The notes under the pieces are model-generated. The model was not told the origin of the DNA. It did not search any database and worked only from the letters and a program-made list of their open reading frames with translations. The position numbers were made by a program, and so were the translations under genes. A DNA stretch of 16,452 bases from Clostridiales bacterium (GTDB lineage Bacteria > Bacillota_A > Clostridia > Oscillospirales > Oscillospiraceae). This document shows positions 13,955 to 16,452 of this stretch, in pieces (positions within the stretch are counted from its first letter, which is position 1; each line of letters starts with the position of its first letter). Location: assembly GCA_014799485.1 (NCBI GenBank), contig JAAVHY010000038.1:1-16452 (forward strand). The letters run 5' to 3'.

Positions 13955-13997
13955 GGTATGGACTTAGACCCGCCGCCCGCAAGGGGGCCGGCGAATT

Positions 13998-14154
13998 GAT
14001 AGCGCTCCACGATTCGTGACAGTCCGGGGGATATTCTCCCACGGCCCAGGATGGGGGCCCAGGCAGGCCCGTTCTCCTTCGGCGGCCCGCCCCTCTCCCA
14101 CGGGGCGGCTGCCTGGCCTTGCCCCGCGGTACGCATGGCGTCCGCGCCTCTATC
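13998..14154 (-). promoter_or_regulatory. Lysine riboswitch (L-box) aptamer
   Basis: The minus-strand RNA begins GATAGAGG and ends GGAGCGCTATC, closing the P1 helix (14150-14154/13998-14002). It contains CCGAAGGAGAAC (14071-14082) and CTGTCACGAATCGTGG just before the end. These are the hallmark conserved blocks of the lysine riboswitch. Its 157-nt length is within the family range. When lysine is bound P1 forms, freeing the downstream terminator; without lysine the 3' strand of P1 pairs with the terminator 5' arm. It therefore represses the transporter when lysine is plentiful. The loop of one arm is unusually GC-rich, matching the genome. Confidence 0.95.
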
Positions 14155-14182
14155 AAACGGTATTCACTTGGTCGATGGGGGA

Positions 14183-14211
14183 ATCCTATCACATTTATGC
14201 ATTGAAGTCAA
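14183..14211 (-). promoter_or_regulatory. Promoter of the L-box/transporter unit
   Basis: On the minus strand TTGACT (14206-14211), 17 nt and TAGGAT (14183-14188). Predicted start near 14176 is about 22 nt before the aptamer. An 8-bp inverted repeat (14224-14231/14260-14267) upstream has no assigned role. The 498-bp gap 13811-14309 is thus fully accounted for as leader and regulation. Confidence 0.83.
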
Positions 14212-14268
14212 TAGTGAAATCAACCCATAAATGGCGGCGGAAGCGGCTCAAAACACACCTTTATGGGC

Positions 14269-14298
14269 AAAAAACTCCCCTGCCTCGCGGCAGGGGAG
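14269..14298 (-). terminator. Intrinsic terminator after rplQ
   Basis: A perfect 10-bp stem (14289-14298/14275-14284) with a 4-nt loop and six U (14269-14274), ending the rpsD-rpoA-rplQ transcript before the L-box unit. Confidence 0.93.
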
Positions 14299-14309
14299 CT
14301 TTGTCTGTG

Positions 14310-14651
14310 TCACACCAGCTGGATGATCGCCATCTCGGCGGCGTCGCCGCGGCGGGGGCCCATCTTCAGCACCCGGGTGTAGCCGCCGTTGCGGTCGGCG
14401 TACTTGGGGCCGATCTCGTGGAACAGCTTGTTGGCCACGTCCTCCTTGGTGATGTAGGACAGGGCCTGGCGGTAAGCGGCCAGGTCGTTCTTCTTGGCCA
14501 GGGTAATCATCTTCTCGGCGATGGGGGCGACCTCCTTCGCGCGGGCGTAGGTGGTCTTGATCTGCCCGTTCTCCAGCAGATAGGTGGTCATGGCGCGCAG
14601 CATGGCGCGGCGCTGGTCGCTGGTACGGCCCAGCTTGCGGTTCTTAGCCAT
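14310..14651 (-). CDS. rplQ: 50S ribosomal protein bL17
   Basis: A 113-aa protein of the large ribosomal subunit with the characteristic N-terminus [16 protein letters not shown] and the segment [16 protein letters not shown]. The C-terminal [25 protein letters not shown] is standard for bL17. Length is normal. ATG 14651 has AAGGAG at 14661-14666. It follows rpoA, as in most bacteria, but here 299 bp of largely repeat DNA separates the two. An intrinsic terminator follows. Confidence 0.97.
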   Translation of the reverse strand: MAKNRKLGRTSDQRRAMLRAMTTYLLENGQIKTTYARAKEVAPIAEKMITLAKKNDLAAYRQALSYITKEDVANKLFHEIGPKYADRNGGYTRVLKMGPRRGDAAEMAIIQLV

Positions 14652-14775
14652 TTTGAAACACTCCTTCGACCTCGCGTGGCGAAGTCAGTTTAAATTCGTT
14701 CTGACACCCGGTATTTCCCGGGACATAGCGTGTGCCATGTGCGTAAACAGGAACGTTACATACTTTTACGCCGCC

Positions 14776-14823
14776 TTGTTGTCACGCTTCGCCTGTTCGC
14801 AACGCGCGGCTCAGCGCTTCTTA
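14776..14823. repeat. Dispersed GC-rich repeat, copy R2 (short form)
   Basis: TTGTTGTCACGCTTCGCC is followed by the start and end blocks of the R1 unit, with the centre deleted; it ends GCTCAGCGCTTCTTA. It sits directly next to R3, giving a tandem pair in the rpoA-rplQ gap. The 14652-14775 stretch before it shows only a small hairpin and no firm promoter. Confidence 0.75.
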
Positions 14824-14824
14824 C

Positions 14825-14953
14825 TTGTCACGCTTCGCCTGTTCGCGACGCGCGGTTTCACTCCGACTCGGGCTGGTCTCTGGGGCCGTCGGCCCCATCG
14901 CTCGCCCTCGCTCCGCTCCATCCGCGCTGCTCACGACGGCTCAGCGCTTCTTA
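14825..14953. repeat. Dispersed GC-rich repeat, copy R3 (expanded form)
   Basis: TTGTCACGCTTCGCCTGTTC begins the unit and CTCCATCCGCGCTGCTCACG with GGCTCAGCGCTTCTTA ends it. Compared with R1 about 50 bp are inserted in the centre, including the hairpin GGGGCCG/CGGCCCC (14882-14896). The final TTA of the repeat is the reverse complement of the rpoA stop codon. Confidence 0.75.
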
Positions 14954-15901
14954 CAGATTTTCGTCGTTGGCCAGGGCCAGGCCCATCATGGCCAGCTTGT
15001 TGATGACTTCCTCCAGGGATTTGCGGCCCAGATTGCGCACCTTCATCATCTCGTCCTCGGTCTTGGAGATGAGGTCCTCCACCGTGTTGATGTTGGCCCG
15101 CTTCAGGCAGTTGAAGGACCTCACGGACAGATCCAGCTCTTCGATGGTCAGCTCCAGCACCTTGTCCCGCTGGGCCTCCGCCTTCTCCACCACCGTGGCC
15201 TTGGAGCCCATGGTCTCGGACAGGTCGGTGAACAGGGTAAAGTGATCCACCAGGATGCGGGCGCCCAGGGACACCGCGTCCCGGGCAGAGATGGTGCCGT
15301 TGGTCCAGACCTCCAGAGTCAGCTTGTCATAATCGGTGGCGTCGCCCACGCGGGTGTTCTCCACAAAGTAGTTCACCTTGCGCACGGGCGTGTACACGGA
15401 GTCCACAGGGATCAGGCCGATGACGGCCTGGGCGGGCTTGTTCCGGTCCGCGGTGACATAGCCCCGGCCCTGGGACAGGGTCAGCTCCATGTTCAGCGAG
15501 GCCTCGGGGCCCAGGGTGGCGATGTGGTGGCCGGGGTTCAGGATCTCCACGTCGCTGTCCGTCTTGATGTCGCCGGCGGTGACTTCCCCCTCGCCCGCGG
15601 CCTCGATGTAGACCGTTTTCACCCCTTCGCTGTACAGCTTGGCGATGATGCCCTTGATGTTGAGCACGATCTCCGTCACGTCCTCCTTGATCCCGGGGAT
15701 CACGGAGAACTCATGCTGCACACCGGCGATCTTGATGCCCGTGACCGCCGTACCGGGGAGAGAGGACAGCAGGATGCGGCGCAGGGAGTTGCCGATGGTG
15801 GTGCCGTAGCCCCGCTCCAGCGGCTCGACCACGTATTTCCCGTAAGACTCGTCGCCAACGTTCTCAATACATTCGATGCGCGGCTTCTGGATTTCTACCA
15901 T
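14951..15901 (-). CDS. rpoA: RNA polymerase alpha subunit
   Basis: A 316-aa core RNA polymerase subunit, normal length. The N-terminal dimerisation domain shows [20 protein letters not shown] and [12 protein letters not shown]. The C-terminal domain, which contacts UP elements and activators, has [20 protein letters not shown] and [14 protein letters not shown] 15901 has AAGGAGG (15913-15919) about 11 nt upstream. It lies between rpsD and rplQ on the same strand. The stop codon is within the end of repeat R3. Confidence 0.98.
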   Translation of the reverse strand: MVEIQKPRIECIENVGDESYGKYVVEPLERGYGTTIGNSLRRILLSSLPGTAVTGIKIAGVQHEFSVIPGIKEDVTEIVLNIKGIIAKLYSEGVKTVYIEAAGEGEVTAGDIKTDSDVEILNPGHHIATLGPEASLNMELTLSQGRGYVTADRNKPAQAVIGLIPVDSVYTPVRKVNYFVENTRVGDATDYDKLTLEVWTNGTISARDAVSLGARILVDHFTLFTDLSETMGSKATVVEKAEAQRDKVLELTIEELDLSVRSFNCLKRANINTVEDLISKTEDEMMKVRNLGRKSLEEVINKLAMMGLALANDENL

Positions 15902-16020
15902 TCGTGTGTTACCCTCCTTTTACAATGGCGAGTGCTGCCGGGCGTCCATGCGGACCCGCCGCCAGGCGGACCCGCTGCCCCAGGCTGGGGCCGGACGCCG
16001 GGAATGCCGTGGGAGCGGCA
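15902..16020. other. rpsD-rpoA intergenic spacer with hairpins
   Basis: This 119-bp GC-rich spacer contains CGGACCCGC twice as a direct repeat (around 15951-15975), the hairpin CCCCA/TGGGG and a 5-bp TGCCG/CGGCA stem just after rpsD. No T-tract or promoter is evident, so readthrough from rpsD into rpoA is likely. Confidence 0.45.
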
Positions 16021-16452
16021 TTACTTGGAGTACAACTCCACGATGAGGTTAACGGCCACGTCGAAGTCGATGTCATCCCGCTGGGGCATGGCGATGACCT
16101 TACCCTCCAGGGGGGCGTTTTTATTTTTCTCCAGCCACTTGGGGGCCGCCACGAAGCGGTCGTCCTCCACGAGCTTCTTGAACTTGGCAGAGGAGCGGCT
16201 CTTGTCCCGCACGGCCACCACGTCGCCCGTCTTGATGAGGTAAGAGGGGATGTTCACCCGCTTGCCGTTGACGGTGAAGTGGCCATGGTTGACCAGCTGG
16301 CGGGCCTCACGGCGGGTGGAGGCCAGGCCCAGACGGAACACCACGTTGTCCAGGCGGCGCTCCAGCAGGGTCATCAGCTCGTCGCCGGTGTTGCCCTTCA
16401 TGCGGGCGGCCTTCTCGTAGTAGGCGCGGAACTGCTTCTCCAGCACGCCGTA
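16021..16452 (-). CDS. rpsD: 30S ribosomal protein uS4 (5' end outside window)
   Basis: The C-terminal 143 residues of uS4, which binds 16S rRNA early in assembly. The frame is open to the window edge and reads YGVLEKQFRAYYEKA, an internal uS4 sequence, so the start is outside. The S4 RNA-binding domain is complete: RLDNVVFRLGLASTRREARQ, VNHGHFTVNGKRVNIPSYL and KTGDVVAVRDKS. The C-terminus ends in LIVELYSK as usual. It heads the rpsD-rpoA-rplQ run visible here. Confidence 0.97.
   Translation of the reverse strand, partial: YGVLEKQFRAYYEKAARMKGNTGDELMTLLERRLDNVVFRLGLASTRREARQLVNHGHFTVNGKRVNIPSYLIKTGDVVAVRDKSRSSAKFKKLVEDDRFVAAPKWLEKNKNAPLEGKVIAMPQRDDIDFDVAVNLIVELYSK

Noticed and set aside
1..16452. 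CRISPR arrays, tRNA or rRNA genes, transposases
   Set aside because: No regularly spaced repeats, no cloverleaf or rRNA sequence and no transposase motifs were seen on either strand.

Overview
The window is high-GC, low-repeat bacterial DNA. It carries a ribosomal protein/rpoA cluster, an SLH-domain surface protein with a Gram-positive signal peptide, strong AGGAGG-type ribosome binding sites, a lysine (L-box) riboswitch and two Mur ligases. This fits a GC-rich gut Clostridia lineage such as Oscillospiraceae (Flavonifractor/Intestinimonas-like). That placement is inference, not a database result.

Left part, plus strand (1-5713). The 3' part of a long bifunctional Rel (ppGpp synthetase/hydrolase) gene is followed by a nested palindromic repeat. 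Next comes a tight three-gene operon: an ATP-grasp ligase resembling D-aspartate ligases, an aspartate/glutamate racemase and a divergent MurE-like Mur ligase that lacks the DAP-recognition motif. The operon ends at an intrinsic terminator. A second MurE with a proper DNPR motif follows (5761-7212), so meso-DAP peptidoglycan is likely. The upstream trio looks like a dedicated route that makes and attaches a D-amino acid.

Two copies of a compact element (about 7209-7512 plus; about 11727-12040 minus). Each copy has a sense promoter, a long-range closing stem, a Shine-Dalgarno site locked in a GAGA-capped hairpin and a 28-codon GTG-initiated ORF. On the opposite strand each has a perfect TTGACA-17-TATAAT promoter driving a roughly 105-115 nt antisense RNA that ends at an intrinsic terminator inside the ORF 3' end. 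The copies have diverged in sequence, but paired positions co-vary. The layout matches type I toxin-antitoxin loci. I did not recognise the peptide family, and this is the most interesting signal in the window. Between the copies lie a 140-aa phage-tail-like orphan and a 1127-aa SLH surface protein with its own strong promoter.

Right part, minus strand (12080-16452). A complete L-box lysine riboswitch with promoter, aptamer, antiterminator and terminator precedes an NhaC-family transporter, making it a likely LysW-type lysine importer. The transporter has an unusual N-terminal cysteine-rich segment. Upstream are rplQ, rpoA and the 3' part of rpsD. A dispersed GC-rich repeat occurs three times: once in the riboswitch leader and twice between rpoA and rplQ.
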